The notes beneath the pieces are model-generated. The model worked only from the letters and a program-made list of their open reading frames with translations. It ran no database searches and was not told where the DNA came from. This document shows, one piece after another, positions 11,176 through 24,710 of a stretch of 64,000 nt of DNA (positions within the stretch are counted from its first letter, which is position 1; every line of letters starts with the position of its first letter). The stretch comes from Aulostomus chinensis (lineage: Eukaryota; Chordata; Actinopteri; Syngnathiformes; Aulostomidae), in NCBI GenBank assembly GCA_037954235.1, contig JBBMOA010000017.1, positions 2,797,501-2,861,500 of the forward strand, in the 5' to 3' direction. A program made the translations under genes and the position numbers.

Positions 11176-14100
11176 GAGTGTTTTCTGCCTTTCTCGTACA
11201 CAAGTATGTGTCTTGTATGTGAGTGCTTTCTTTTCCTTCCTGCATTATTTTGGTGACTCCAGAGTGTAGAAGGAGTCAGCCACACGTTTTGAGCCTAAAG
11301 CTACAGGCAGATTAGCATCCCAAAGCCACCAGCAACTAACAACAGCAGTAACGCGTGGTCCTGTATAATCCAGGCCTTCTTTATCCAGCTTTATGCTCTA
11401 ATCCACACACACTTTGATTGGCGTTAAGCACCTTTAGCTTCAAGCTAAGCACACAGGTGTCGGGCTCCTCCTGCATGATGGAGTCACACGGAAGTGATGC
11501 AGCGGTGAAAAACCATCTGTGGGGGCTCGGCGCCAGCGAGCCTCCACTCTCTTAGTCTCTGGTATTTCCAGGCACATACATGAAGAATATTGTGGGATTT
11601 TAGGGTGATCTGAATGTTTTTACCCCCGGTTGCTGCCATCAGTCGGGCCTCAGTGTGAATGTCTTGCCACATCGATATGCGATGACCAAAGACACAAGAG
11701 GTGGAAAATGTCAGACGTGCTTGATTCCAACGCTTCTACAGAGAAGAAGAAGAATGATGAAGAGCTTCATTATTGTACCGGAGGATTATTCAAGGCTCCC
11801 GGTGTAATTTGGTGTCGGGGTCAGATGACTTGGAGGGTCCCGGTGGTTGTTAGCACCGTCCCGTCAGCGTAATCCTGGCAGCAGCTGTGTATCCTGTTGC
11901 TGGCTTCTTGAGGGAGACCCAAGCAGTCGTCTAGGTGAGCCTGTGTTTGAGTACCGCTGGAATGCCTGAAAACCAACTATTGTCCCTGAGATTTTATCTA
12001 CCGCGAGGTTCCTCTAAGCCTCGAATGCCTTCCCCTCAATCCCCACGGACTGCCAATGTGGGTGGGATCTCGTTCGATCCCTCCGCTGAAGCCCAGGGGG
12101 TTTGTCATTTGACTCAAGGTCGTTTTCCTGACTCCTGCTACGCTGTGTTTTGGGTGTGAATTACAAAACCTTCCCAAACAGCTAAATAATTACCTGATAT
12201 CAGGGCGGAGTGCTGAAAAGGTTGAGGCTGTTCGCTGTGGAAGGTGCTTGGTGTTGACCCGGGCGGCCGAGCAGCTGTACTGCTGGACATTAATTGGCTG
12301 ATGGTGGCATACCTCACAAAGCCCCTCTGATCTGAGGGAGATCTGAGAGCTTGAAAGGCCTGTAAAACTAATAACGTGAACTCTGCTTGAACCCTCAGGC
12401 AGCACTGGGACGTGCTGGTGATACATTACCAACTTGCAGAATGGGTCTATATTTAATCTCATTGGTGGGCTCGGCTCCGCCTCGCTAGGAACCTGCTCAC
12501 ACACAGATAAAGACTGATAAGAGGTTGGAGTTGGGCTGGAATCAACGTTCCGCTCTGACAAAGCCAATCCTTTACTTAACCAAAGCAAACAGCAGGAAGA
12601 TTAAGTGCATCTTGTTAAAAGGTTGCATGGTTTGTAGAGCTTTTAACAGATTTCTCTCTCTCCCTCCCTCCCAACACCAAGAAATGAAGCAGCAGAGATG
12701 ACATGTAGCTCTCGCTCTCCTTGATGTATGGCTATGCAGCAAAATCCTCCTCAAGAGAGGAATGGAGTAATTGAATGCAGTGCTTTTAGCGCAGGGACAC
12801 ATAATGTAATTTTTATTCTAATTCTGTGGTTTCTCTCGGCTGGTAAATAAACTATTGATGCGACATGAGGGAGAAGCTGACTCACTCTCTACATCAGCTG
12901 ACTGATTCACTTCTCAGGAATCCAACATAAAAGCTCCAGTCCAGCCCCGCTGCAGCTCCCAGCTCCTCACCTCCCCAGCAGGCTGCTGGCTCGCCCTCCT
13001 CAGAAGGACGGCGCGTCAGAGATGTTTGCCGGTGCGGCACTGTTTCACTGCTGGTTAATCATTTCTGAAAGGATGCTGTGCAGTTTCAGACTGTTTAGTC
13101 GCTCTGTGGCTCACAGATGAATTCCAAACCCTCGACCGGGTAAGAACTGTTTAGTTGTCAGATGTTGGGCTGCCACTTGCACTTTACAGGAGAGAAACAA
13201 CAGTTTCCACGTGTTTATCCTGGTGCTGCATTATGAATGAGGCTTGACGTTATTTTGCCAACTCTTGTTGGGATTGTGTAGCATGTGATGATGAGCAGGA
13301 GTGACCACGTGTCTGATAATCACTTTGGTAACAACCACCGACCTATCAGCTGCTGAGGCGGCGTTCACAGACGCGCGATGTTTACGTGAACCAGAGGGCC
13401 GCTGAGTTTTACCTTTGTGGATCAGTTTTTACAAGGCTGGATGCAAATGGCACTGGTGGCCAAAAGGTCTTTTCACTGTCCCATCTTCAAATCCCCTCAC
13501 GCTGTCACAGCAGAAAATACCACAATATGTTGAGATGGCTTGTAAATTTATATTGATTTACATAAAGTGAAGAAAAGAGGACTCACAGAGTTTCCTCCAG
13601 GCAACTTTTTACTGGGCAGGAAGTCACAGCAGGTACAACAACAGATGCGTTCCAGCTCACGCGCGTTCTCGCTGGGGACGGCGTCAGCCGGAACTCGTCT
13701 GCTGTTGGACCTCCTGCTCGGCAAAAAGAGAGCTGCTTTACTGATGTTATTGGGAAGTTTTCTTACTCCTTGAATCCATGCTAGCCACCTCTACCAGACC
13801 AGATATCTTCAAGACTCAGTCGACGTGATGCGACATCCAAGCCCTCGCCAATCGCCTCCACACAGCGCTCACCTCACCGCTGCCACGTCAGTCTATGGAA
13901 ATATGTCTCTGTGTCTGTGGCGACGTTCCTGTGCTGGTGGGAGGGTGCACATTGAGCATGATCCATGCTAGCTGAGCCAGCTAGCTCTGGTTAGCCTTCT
14001 GCTAACTAGAATGTGGGCCCACCTCTGATAGTGGAACGAGACGTTCCATGGAGGTTTTGTGACCCTAAAAACAAGTTAGTCACCGTGTGGTTTGTAATCC

Positions 14101-17100
14101 CTGTAACTGCCAGAGGGTGGAGACAAAAACGCTGCACTGTAGCTTTAAGAGAAATCAACCTTTCTAGCCCTGGCAAAACATTGCTCAGTGAAATTCGGTC
14201 GGTGCGTACAGAGGAGCACAGTGTGTGCAGCCCTCAACAGAGCGGGGGCGGCCCGTCCAGCTCTGCCTACCAGGGCCTTTGTCAGGAGAACATTCTGATG
14301 TACAAGGCTCACATTTTAAGAAGCGTCTCTTTGTTGGGGAGCGTCGAGAACGTGCCTGGTTGTATGGACTGAGTGTGACGGTGCACCGACACAATGGGGA
14401 AGCATCTGCTTGACTGCAGGCTCCTTTGTTACACGCATGTGAAATGAATACAGTAATTGTCACAATGAGAGATTGACCTTCGCTTTAATCTCGACTGAAG
14501 CCCCCTGAACAAGTTAAAATAGCACAAACCCAATTAGGACATTGATTGCTTGCTTTCATTCCCCTCATTTGCATGGAGGTCATATAGGGTGGATAAATTA
14601 AGGTCCAATCTTTTGTTCACACTGTCATCGCCGGTCGTTCTGTATTTATTGCTAAGAAATGCAGATGAAGATGTTTATTGTCTTTCCTCAAAGAACTGAA
14701 GTCTGATAATCAGAGACCCATGAAAGACGACAGAGGTCTCAGTGCTGCTCAGACACACGAGCTGAGGTAATTAGGTGGACCTTTGAGAGGACCCTACCAG
14801 CCAGGGAGGGCACACACTGCAGCAGTACGGAGAACTGAACTTTGATACACCCACCAGATTCAGCCTCGATTACTGGATATTAAAAGATGCCATTCATTAC
14901 TAAACTTCAGTACTCGAGAGAGCAAATCTCTGTTGGGATTTATCTTTTATGTGTTAAAGCTGCTTTGAGTGGAAAATGCCTCCTAGCAAGATAGAAACAT
15001 CAAACTAAAGAGTTGACAAATTAATCTGAACCACATTTTTTCAATATGTAATTAGATTTACGTGTTATGAAACTGAACTGTGTGTGAAAATGCTACACAA
15101 CTGAAACTTAGACTTGTAGCATGTGTTCGTCATACTGAAATGAATTTTAATTGGTACTGAAAAGCGTGCCGCTCGGAGCGGCCCAGTGCCCTGGCGGGGC
15201 GAAGCCAGGTTTGTGGGTGTTAGTCAGAGATTTCCAGGAGAGCTTCATCTCACATTTGGAAAGACTTAAGAGGTTTTGTAACATCATTAAAACTCAGAAA
15301 AGTCATGAGAACAGCAACTGCTGGACCTGAGGAAGTCATGGAAATGAGCTGCACAGAGACCTCCACCGTCTGCACTGAAGCGCCTGTGGTGCCGTGGACG
15401 TCGACCACGTTGGGTCAAGTTAAATTGCTTATATGTAAACCTTATTATTCATGCGCGCACACATTTTTCAGAATGTGTCATCTTGGAAATGCAGTTTTTA
15501 AAAAAATGTGTCTTTCTTGGTAAAAATGCATCCTTGGACTTGTTTTTTTCCTTCTTCAGGTAGCTGCAGATCAGTGATTGGCTCCATGAAGTCATTCATC
15601 AAGCTGGTATCTGCCAGAGGGGGATTTTAAAAACCAAAAGGACGACGTGTAAACACAAGAACTTCATCAGTATGAAGTCCTGGATCCAACCCCTCTCTGA
15701 CAGCGAGTGCATCCGTGACCTACATCCTTGTTTGTGTTTCTGTTTGAGAAAACGATTCAAGTCCTCATATTTTTATGTGCATTTCTGCATGTGGATGTCG
15801 ACTGTAGGTTGACAGCGAGGATAATAGCATTGACTCTCTTTGTTGTTGTCGCTGATAAATGGCGGTTTAAAGGTTGAAGCTCACATCTCTTTCATCTCCT
15901 TGAGACGTGCGCGGTCACAAATCCTGAGCGCTGTCACTTTATTTTGGTCTCTGTCACTGTGATCGATTGAGGAATCGCCGCTTCGGGAGCGAGGTGTCAT
16001 TAACATGATTAGAGGCTTGTAAACAAAAAAAGAGGCCTTTGGGTTTTCAAGGCAGTGCCGCAAACGGCGAGATGTAGAGCAGCACGAGCGCGCCCGAACT
16101 TGTGTGTGCTTCCAGTATTTACGTGACTTAACGGCGGAGGAATATGTGGCAATCATTAAAACTCCGGTTTTACGTCGTCTCGCTATCGACAAATAACTGT
16201 AGCTTACATGTTCAAGGGCTCGGAAAAAGTCGCAGCCTGTAAATCCTCTCGTTGCCTCCGGGAGATTGACTTCTAATAACTGACGCCCATTTCCACACAT
16301 CAGCAGCTGTCATTTCTCTGAATGTTAAATCTTACTTGAGCCTGTTTCACTCTTCCGTTCTGTGTAATTTATATTCCAAAAAACACGGGTTAACCTCTCA
16401 ACAACCAAAATCCTGTCGCCATCAGTCCGGGGGTTATTCCTCAGACTGTGATTTACAACAGGAGACACTTGTAATAAAATTTTGCCTTCCAGGCTTCACC
16501 TCTGCGTGCTTCCTATACAAATGAAACCTGCTTCCTTTGATACAGATCACGTCGGCTGGCAGCTCACGTCTCACTGCATTAAAAAGGGAAAATGTTTATG
16601 AGGGTGGGGATGTCCATAATTCTCTGCTGATTTGTATCTCTCCTTCGAGCACAAGTGTAATCAAACCTATCTTCATTAGCTAACCTGTTAGCGCCACTGT
16701 TCAAACACTTTGTGTACGAGGCGGATGAAGCAGACAATGCTGCCAATGTTTACTGCACATTTAAGAGGCAGCGAGGAGGCCGTGTAGCAATCAGGATGTC
16801 TGGGACGATTTAAGCCTTCCCCCTGCTCGCTTGCTCGCTTTCTGTGCTTGAAAAGGCAGCAGAGGATCCATCTATTCCTCCCGTTGTAATGAAGCTCCCC
16901 GAGGGCCCGCGCGCTCCATGTGAAGAAGCCTTAGTACCAGAGCGATTCATTACCTCGGAAATGTGAGCTTTTGTTCTGTTTTCAGCAGAGCCCCATTAAT
17001 CTTGGGCTGCCTCCTGGCATGCAGGCCAGGTACTGCTTAGGTAATTACAGTTAATCATCATTCAGACGTGCACATCGACTGCGGTGCTCCTCGGTGGCGT

Positions 17101-20100
17101 CTACGCAGGGCCACATCCAACCCTTCATTGTTTACCCTCCTCCTAGAAGCTGTTTCTTTTTGTTATTCTGGAAACCAAATAAAGCAGTTGTGGTAGCAGC
17201 TCCAGCTGCACAGCAGTCAAACATGGCTGCTGCACCGTCCCGCCTCCCTCCAAACATTAATGCCATCCAGCTGTCACTGCTGTTACTGGAGCCGACTGTT
17301 CACCTGCCGTTTATGATTGTGATTAATGGAAGGTTTATAGGAAGGAGCGTTTTCAGGAGCAACAAGCAGAAAGAGCCCATCTGTATCTCAGCTTCCTGCA
17401 GCAGAGGGACACGTTGACACCGATAACTTCATCGGCCGAGTTCCCACCGCCACTGAAAACCTGCAGCACTGAAACAATGCGCCAGGTGTTGAATTGTATA
17501 GCAGCAACATACGACGTGGCACCAAGTTTGGTTAGTCCCATCGCTTTGTTTCAGACTGAAATCTCAGCAGATCTCATGTTAACACCCAGGCGTTTACGGT
17601 TCCCGGTGGACGATTCCATGGTGACGTGAGAAATACCCCAGCAACCGCCATCCGAACCGCTCCGACGTCTAAATTTTGGTTCCTGACAAAATACCAGCAC
17701 AATTAAAAACTTGACAATTTAGCTGGCTTGTGTTTCCATAGCAACAACTCCTGGATACATGACACTTGATCAACATGACACTTGTGCATGAAGGCGTCAT
17801 GCTCAGCAGGAACACGTACACATGCCAAACACCAAAGTGTTTCCAGTTCATTCTTGAGTCTCAGTGTTGGCGCCAAATTTGTAAAAAAAATCTCTAAAAG
17901 ACTGCCAGATATTAGACTCACAAGAATGGAAGGTGTGTGTGTGTGTGGGGGGGCTGGCAACATAATTCCAAAAAATGGAAGCTCCTCGGAGGACGAGCCT
18001 CCTGCCCAGGACTGTCAGACCCCCAGCAGATCCTCATGACGTGATGAAGAGGACTATAACCTCAGTGATGGTCCAACAGTTCTCCTGGGGGATGACGCCC
18101 CCGTCCCGAGGGCATGGAAGATTATAAATATTGCAATCATTGTTTTCATACAACTGTTGGAGAAAGTTCCGCCCTCTTGGCATGTCCAGACCACAGGCAC
18201 TGGAAACCACTTTAGCTCCAGGAAACCCTGAACCCTCATTGGCTCCCCCCTCAGTGAAGCTACTTTCTCTGCACCATCAGAACTGCAAGTGACTCAAGCA
18301 ACAGTGGTGGCCATCTTGTAAGAAGCAGTAGAACTGGGAGAACCAGCAGCAGCAGCTCACTAGTCAATGGCAGCGTACCTCCTCCACCTGCTGGCGGTGT
18401 GAATGCTAACAGAACCAAAGTCTCGAGTCGCCTTCTGGGAAGCTCCTTCACTCTAAGTACAACTACGGAGGCAACTCCTCCCTTAGACCTCACCAGTTCT
18501 AACAGCGTCACAAGATGGCGCATCACTCAACTGAGATGCTGGTTTATTTGTCATTCGTCTGTATATTCCTCAGTGCGGGCGCTGGTACTGGTGGTTGGAG
18601 GAGCTACACCCGTCTAATACAGCTGCTTTTCCCCAAAGTTTCCAAAGACAGCAACCTTAAGAACACATTAAAGTAGAGCTAATACCTTTCTACTGCGCGC
18701 AGCGAGGTAGATAAGCTTCGCTTCAATTCGTAGTTATTTACTGTTTTAATCTAGATTTCTTCAGGCTGAATGTTTCCTCACGAGCAAGTCTTATCTTGAA
18801 AATACAGCCGACTACGTTTCATCATATTTCAGCTTTGTGTCGCTTTGTTAAATTTTGAAGTTCCCGGATTCAAACCACATCACTAATATTTAGCTACACT
18901 GTGTAAAGTCTCTTTGAGCTCCATGTGGAACATTCCTCTCACGAGTAGCCACAAGCTCCCCGTGTATTGATTAACATTTTAGATAAGAGCAAAGAAAAGA
19001 ATCGATGTGTGCTGTTCTATTAGCAACACATGCCCTTAGTGCTTAGATGCTTGTAATTTGAATGATGATAAACTGAGAGCTTAAAGGCTGCAGCAGTAAA
19101 TGACATCGTCTGGTTGACCTTCTTCAAGGAGAACAAAAGATTAGACGAACTCAAACAAGGCCAGGCTGTTTGCTTTCCCAGGTGGAGGAAAGAAGGCAAG
19201 GGAGATGGTGATGATGGGAAAGTGTGCTGGAGACATCTGTTGGAAATAAGGAAGGAGCGAGGGCTAATTATTGATGTCACGGAAGAGATGAAAGCCGTTT
19301 CACTTGACTATGAGCTGCTCTGAGGAAGGAGATGTAGACGGTGTCAGGGTCGACAACAGAGCCGCAGCAGCAACTGTGTACGTGCCGCCGCCACTGGCCG
19401 AGGACTCTGACGCTTTTTTGATGCAAGTAAATACTGAATAAATACTGGAGCTCTCTTCAGATATGACTTCCCAGTTGGAGCTTTGGTTTCACAAGATCAC
19501 AAACGCCATGAGATCAGGTGCGAAACTGGTCACGCTTGAGCGGGAGATGCAGGTGATGTCAGTGGTGGCAGCAGCAAGAAGCAACTGTTGGAGGCTCCTG
19601 AGCAGCACGGATGCTGCTAAGCCCCAGTTCCATCAGACCTGGAGAGTCCAGAGTGCTGCAGGGATGCTGCGCGTTTGTAGTCCTGGATGTTAGCATCTCC
19701 ATAGGTTCCCTCCAGCACAAGCCAAAGATTATTACTATTGTTAACTTACTTCCAGGTTTAGAGCTCAGTCACGTGCCACCGTCTTCTCTGATAGAACAGC
19801 AAAGAACGACCCTGAAGGCTTTTCTCCATGGAAAAGACGCTTCCTCTCTTCTGGCGTCGGCTTTTACGTCAGTTGGTTGGTCTGAATGGTTCAAGTTAGC
19901 GCCCGACAGATGCTGATAGACCGACAGCTCGAAGGGCGACGGGTTCTGTGACGAGAACCGTCTTTCTTGTCCTGGTAGAGGTCACGCAGCAGAAGTTAGC
20001 CAAATACATCGGTTTGATTTCTGATCAAAGATGATATATTTCAGTAATACTTTGAGACACATTTTACTAACTGTCCTTGAAACTTGTAATTCTAAAGTTC

Positions 20101-20375
20101 TCCAGTCAGGGGACCTGCCACAAATGGACTCAACTGGGTTTATTGACACAAAAATGAATAAATAAAGCAGTGTTGAAATGCTGCTGTGTGACGCTGTCGT
20201 TCAGGATGGCGCGTCACAGCCCTGCGCCGACTCCAGACGTGAGCACCGGAGGACACGCCGGGGAGGAAAGCTCTCGGTGCGGCGGTGCTGATTGTTCGCT
20301 CTTACTTGTCTGTCCTCCTCACCTCTGCTACGTTAAACAACCACAAGACACCTGTCCCTTTGTGTGGTGCTTGAC

Positions 20376-20420
20376 GCACACACCCACACACACACCCACA
20401 CACACACACACACACACAAT
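20376..20420. repeat. (CA)n microsatellite
   Basis: An interrupted CA/CCCA dinucleotide tract of about 45 bp. Confidence 0.9.
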
Positions 20421-20597
20421 CTCACACACCCAGTGAAAACCTCTGGGGGTTTCTGCCCAGTCATTTGGCACATTTTTGATGTTGAATCAAAAAAAGGCTA
20501 AATGAGAGAGCGAGGAGGGAGAAGGGAGGAGGGAGGAGGGAGCATTCTAGGCTTTCCACTTCAGTGAAAGGCACTCTTTGTTGAGCACTCCCGTGTA

Positions 20598-20645
20598 CCC
20601 TCCTCCTCCTCCTCTTCCTCCCCCTCCTCCCCCTCCTCCCCAACC
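20598..20645. repeat. (CCT)n pyrimidine tract
   Basis: A polypyrimidine run of CCT and CCCCT triplet-like units. The complementary strand is a polypurine tract. Confidence 0.8.
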
Positions 20646-21008
20646 CTCCTTCCATACCCACCCTTCATCCCCCTTGCCTCTAAAGCGCGGGTAGATTTTT
20701 CATTAAACGCTATCAGAAATGTGACTGGTCCTATTCATGGGCAGACGGAGGGCTGGCTGTGCTTGAGAGCAATACCCTCAGTAGAGAATGACAGGAATCC
20801 AGGCTGGAGGTGAAGACCAGCGAGGACCTGCGGGGGAAAACACGAGCTGCATCACTTATTCCTTTTTGATTTCCTCCTCACATTCCTGTTTCTGATGTTC
20901 TCCTTGTAAAGGTTCTGCGCCCAAATCCAGATGAAACATCCTGCTGCTGTTTTGTGTGCAGTGAAAGACAAACAACAGCCTCCCGTATGTTATATTCAAC
21001 AGCAGCTT

Positions 21009-21062
21009 GGTGGTCTCTCTCTCTCTCTCTGTCTCTCTCTCTCTCTGTCTCCCTCTCTCCCT
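21009..21062. repeat. (CT)n microsatellite
   Basis: CT-rich tract with occasional GT and CC interruptions. Confidence 0.9.
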
Positions 21063-21104
21063 CTGCTATGAGACCTGTCTACGGAGGCCTGGAGAGGCCA
21101 CAGA

Positions 21105-21425
21105 AAGAGAGAAAATAATTGTCGCCACAAGATGTAAGCTGTTCCCTCAGTTTACCTAAGAGGTTCACACAACTTGAATAATTTGTGGCCACAAGATAAC
21201 AAGACAACTTGTTCGCGTGAAAAACACACTTGGTGGCCAGAGACAGAAGAGAGTTGAGGCTGCACACTGAGATTTGTTCCCTCGATTGAATTATTTCATG
21301 GTCACAAAATGTAACTCGTTCAGAGATGAAAAGATAACCTGTTCCCATTGAAAAACATCTGGATAATTGTGGCCACCGTTGTTCCTTCACTTTACTTATT
21401 TTGAGGCCACAAGATACATTCTCAG
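21105..21425. repeat. Degenerate tandem repeat built on GGCCACAAGAT / TTGTTCCC words
   Basis: The words GTGGCCACAAGAT, AACTTGTTCCC and AATAATT recur imperfectly about every 50-90 bp, in the order: ATAATTGTGGCCACAAGAT, a gap, then TTGTTCCC. The same word set resumes at about 22005-22135 after roughly 580 bp of unrelated sequence containing a (TG)n tract. This looks like an old dispersed or tandem repeat of unknown class. Confidence 0.6.
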
Positions 21426-21441
21426 CTCGCATACACACACA

Positions 21442-21442
<1 letters not shown>

Positions 21443-21493
<51 letters not shown>
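21443..21493. repeat. (TG)n microsatellite
   Basis: About 25 uninterrupted TG dinucleotides, preceded by a short (CA)n run. Confidence 0.95.
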
Positions 21494-22004
21494 CACTAAC
21501 ATTTGGCCCACATCAGAGCCAGAAGTGTCAAACGTGGCCCCAAAGTGACTGCCATCTGGTAATACTGCTGATGTCACTAATGCTAATAATCTATAACTCT
21601 ATATACACAGATAAATAAAATACCATCAAGTTGCAAAACGCGCAAGCAAAATGGTGGACCTCCAACGTTTCGTCAAACGATGACCAGGTGAATGGGTCCG
21701 TCAATTATACTCCACAAGGATGTCTCTCACACCGAGGGACGAAGCATCTGCTGACCTCATCTGTACCACGTTGATTCAACCACAGTTTCCCAGACACTCA
21801 AACGGTGACTGTGGTTAAACACTGGATCAACATGGAGCTCTCAACCTCAGCCGGAAATAACCGGTCTGAACAAAGTCCAACATTGAATTTCTTGTCTTTT
21901 ACTGTCTTGGATTTCATTCCTTCATTTTGTTCATCCATAGACCAGAGATCAATCCAGTTTGGTTGTTTTTTTGAGGTAATTACATGTCAAATTTACTTTC
22001 AATG

Positions 22005-22135
22005 CAGTCATTTATAGCCCACAAGAGGTAACGTGTTCCCACCAGTTAATTAATGTGTTCCCACAAACACATTTGGTGGCCTTCAATAATTATGTATGAG
22101 CTAAGGTGTTCCCTCAGTTATTTTGGTCTCCCCTC
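22005..22135. repeat. Second segment of the degenerate GGCC/GTTCCC repeat
   Basis: CCCACAAGAGGTAACGTGTTCCC, followed by further GTGTTCCC and TTTGGTGGCC words, matches the segment at 21105-21425. The two segments appear to be parts of one array split by about 0.6 kb. Confidence 0.5.
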
Positions 22136-22290
22136 TATGGCCTCTCAGGGACTCCGTACCACTCCAAGTAAGACCTCCTTGTCCTTATTTTTTAAAAGCT
22201 ACTTAGGGAGTTAAGAGCACTCTGCCTAAACAAAACAACATCTTGTGTCGCTGTTTCCTCAGACAAACATGGCGACCAGATCCATCCGCT

Positions 22291-22320
22291 GTTCATTTCT
22301 CTCTAAAGGGAGAAATGAAC
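22291..22320. repeat. Perfect 11-bp inverted repeat with 8-nt loop
   Basis: GTTCATTTCTC at 22291-22301 is the exact reverse complement of GAGAAATGAAC at 22310-22320, with TCTAAAGG between them. It could fold as a small hairpin or act as a palindromic binding site. No flanking gene explains it. Confidence 0.8.
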
Positions 22321-22439
22321 CTCTCATATTGTTAGAGAGCGGTCGATTATGTCGCGGGACAATGGGAGGCAGCGGGTTGGAAGAAAACACAAACAATGAT
22401 TTCCGCAACAGCAATTTAATCCTCTGGCGTTAAAACCTG

Positions 22440-24300
22440 ACACAAAGTGGACAAAGGCATGAATAAACCCCTGAATCTGAAGATTAAGCCAAAAAAAAGA
22501 GAGGAGCCTTTGTGTAAAAAGATCCTTTATCTGCTTTTGAAGTCGGTGAGACCTGCCAGCCGGCCTCAGCTTCTCTTTGTAGCCGGCCCCCGTGTCCCAC
22601 TGCAGACCGCCACCTCACTTTCATCTGCCCGTCATCTCAGGGGGCAATTAATGCCATTCAGGTCTGCCCACTACAGAGACGGTGAGAAGGCTCATCTACT
22701 TGTTGAAGCAGGACTTGACATCAGTTTAGTGCAGCCTAAAATGGTGCGTAGAAGCCAAGTGATTCTCCATCGGACGAATTCTGCTCTCCTCCGCTGTTAT
22801 TATTTATGTTTGATTGGGCGTCTGTTTACAGGCAGGCAGCGTGGAAACCAGCCAGGCTGTTGCTTAATGAATATTTCACCGCCTCCGCACAATAAGCCTC
22901 CCATGATAGCCCCGAGAATGACGTCCCGCCCCGCTCCGCCATTCTGCCATGCAATAACTCCGACTCCTACTTGATAAAGCTGCATGTGAGGAGAAGGCCC
23001 CGGGTTTTATCGTTGACCTTTCCGTTCCCTGCTGTAGTTCCGTTACTCTGGGGACTCCCGCTGTTTCTCTTCTGCTGTTCTAATACAGTGGCGTCTGCCC
23101 TGGCGTCTGCGAGAGGCAGGGGAAATAAAGCCTCCATTTGCATTACGTAATTTCATGCATTATTCAGGGCTTCGGAGAATCATTTCACCTAGACAACTCC
23201 TCAGAGGGCAGTGAGGAGATAACTGTTAGTGACAGGGCTGGCTCATGAAATGCAGAGCGACTTAACCACCCAATCTGCAGATATTACCCCAGACTGAATT
23301 GGAAATAGGCGCGCTCGCACAGATGCGCTCGTATAAAGTACACGCTCGCTGTTACATTCACTTTTTCTTTTTTCACCACTGGGGGGGGAACAAGTGATGC
23401 ACACTTTTACAGCATATCTGTTTCACGATGCTTGTGATGTTTCATGGAAAACTGCGGCACGGATGAGTGCTGCTTTCTCTGCTTTGCACACAAAACCACG
23501 ACAGAGTTAGACAATGATGTTCTATTTCTGCATGCACGCGCCGCTCACTGCTGTTACGCTGCAGCCTTGTCATTTTACAGTCTAATAATATGGCTTTTTT
23601 TTAATAAGCTGCATTTGTTCAGGAGCAGAACCCAAAGCAGCGAGGGAGCGGGTGAGGGAGCAGGCGCAGCCAGGCCAATTAGTGCAATCAAACAGTCACT
23701 GTAGCACATTAGTTGCATAGCAGAGCCGCTCACAGCAACTGGACAAGGCTTCTTTATTGTCCGGGGCTCACGGCGGCTGCAGGAGCTCCAGTTGGTGTTG
23801 TTATCGCAGCCAGGGAACACTGCAGCGCAAGACCACGGAGAAATAAAGCTTTCTCCATCTAATCATAGACAATAGAGTGTATTTCATTAAACCAGATAAT
23901 GGTGTGTGCATTTCATTACCATAGATAACTAGGAAAATTTAGATGAAGGATGAGGTGCTCATAAAGCGCCAGTTGGTAGCCATGGTAACTCGGATCACAG
24001 CAAACAAAAGGGAGAAATGTTTGCTAGGGGATGGGGGAATAGAGAGAGGCGGGAAGGAGGAAGACTGGGAGGAACCGAGAGCTAAACCGGTCCAGAGCGC
24101 CATAAAGAGACTCAGGTGATCCCCCCTTTGTTCTCAAAAGTTAAATATGCGTCTCTCCTCAGGATCCCCAGATAATCACATGCTAATGTAGCCGTGGGCC
24201 AAATAATAAACTTAATCAACCAAATGTGGAAGTGCGCAGTGAGAAAACCTATCCAGCCATCTTGCTTTGCTCTTGTGAATATTACAACCCCCACGTGGAG
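22440..24300. promoter_or_regulatory. Candidate cluster of conserved noncoding enhancers
   Basis: This is a repeat-poor stretch of nearly 2 kb. It includes an overlapping octamer and PAR-bZIP site, ATTTGCATTACGTAA (23136-23150), ATGCAT (23155-23160), several TTAAT/ATTAAC words and an RFX X-box at 23976-23989. One frame stays open for 175 codons (22447-22974) without any domain, which can happen in constrained noncoding DNA. The assignment is by appearance only; conservation across fishes has not been tested. Confidence 0.3.
23976..23989. promoter_or_regulatory. RFX X-box motif
   Basis: GTAGCCATGGTAAC fits the bipartite RFX consensus GTNRCC-N2-RGYAAC exactly and is nearly palindromic. It lies inside the candidate enhancer cluster. 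A further match, GTCACCATGGTAAC, is at 59552-59565 in a loxl3 intron. Confidence 0.45.
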
Positions 24301-24710
24301 CGCTCACGCTGCCAGTCAAACTGACTTTATGTTGTGTGAATTTTAAATGAAGATGCTCGATAATAACAAAGTCAGCCCAAACGGTGACCTTGACCTTGGG
24401 AATCGGCTCTCATTCATCCCATTTCAGAGCTGTCAGTCTGAGGACAAAAAGCAGGGTGGGTTACACCTCTGTGGTTGACAGTAAGGCCATGAAAATCCAT
24501 TTCTTTTTTCGGCATGCAACATTAAACTCTGCCCCTCCAATATCAGTCCATCATTATTTTAGGAGCATAATTCACGCCTGTAAAATTAAGGGTTGGAGTG
24601 AGTGACAACTCAATACAGCACATGGAGCATTTTGGGACGACAGCATCAATTGCAACGGCTCGTATTCTTCATCCTACACTGGAACGACAAGGCAAGTTAC
24701 AACTGCAGCA

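Noticed and set aside
22447..22974. 175-codon plus-strand frame in the desert
   Set aside because: No domain, no splice or promoter context; possibly constrained noncoding DNA instead.
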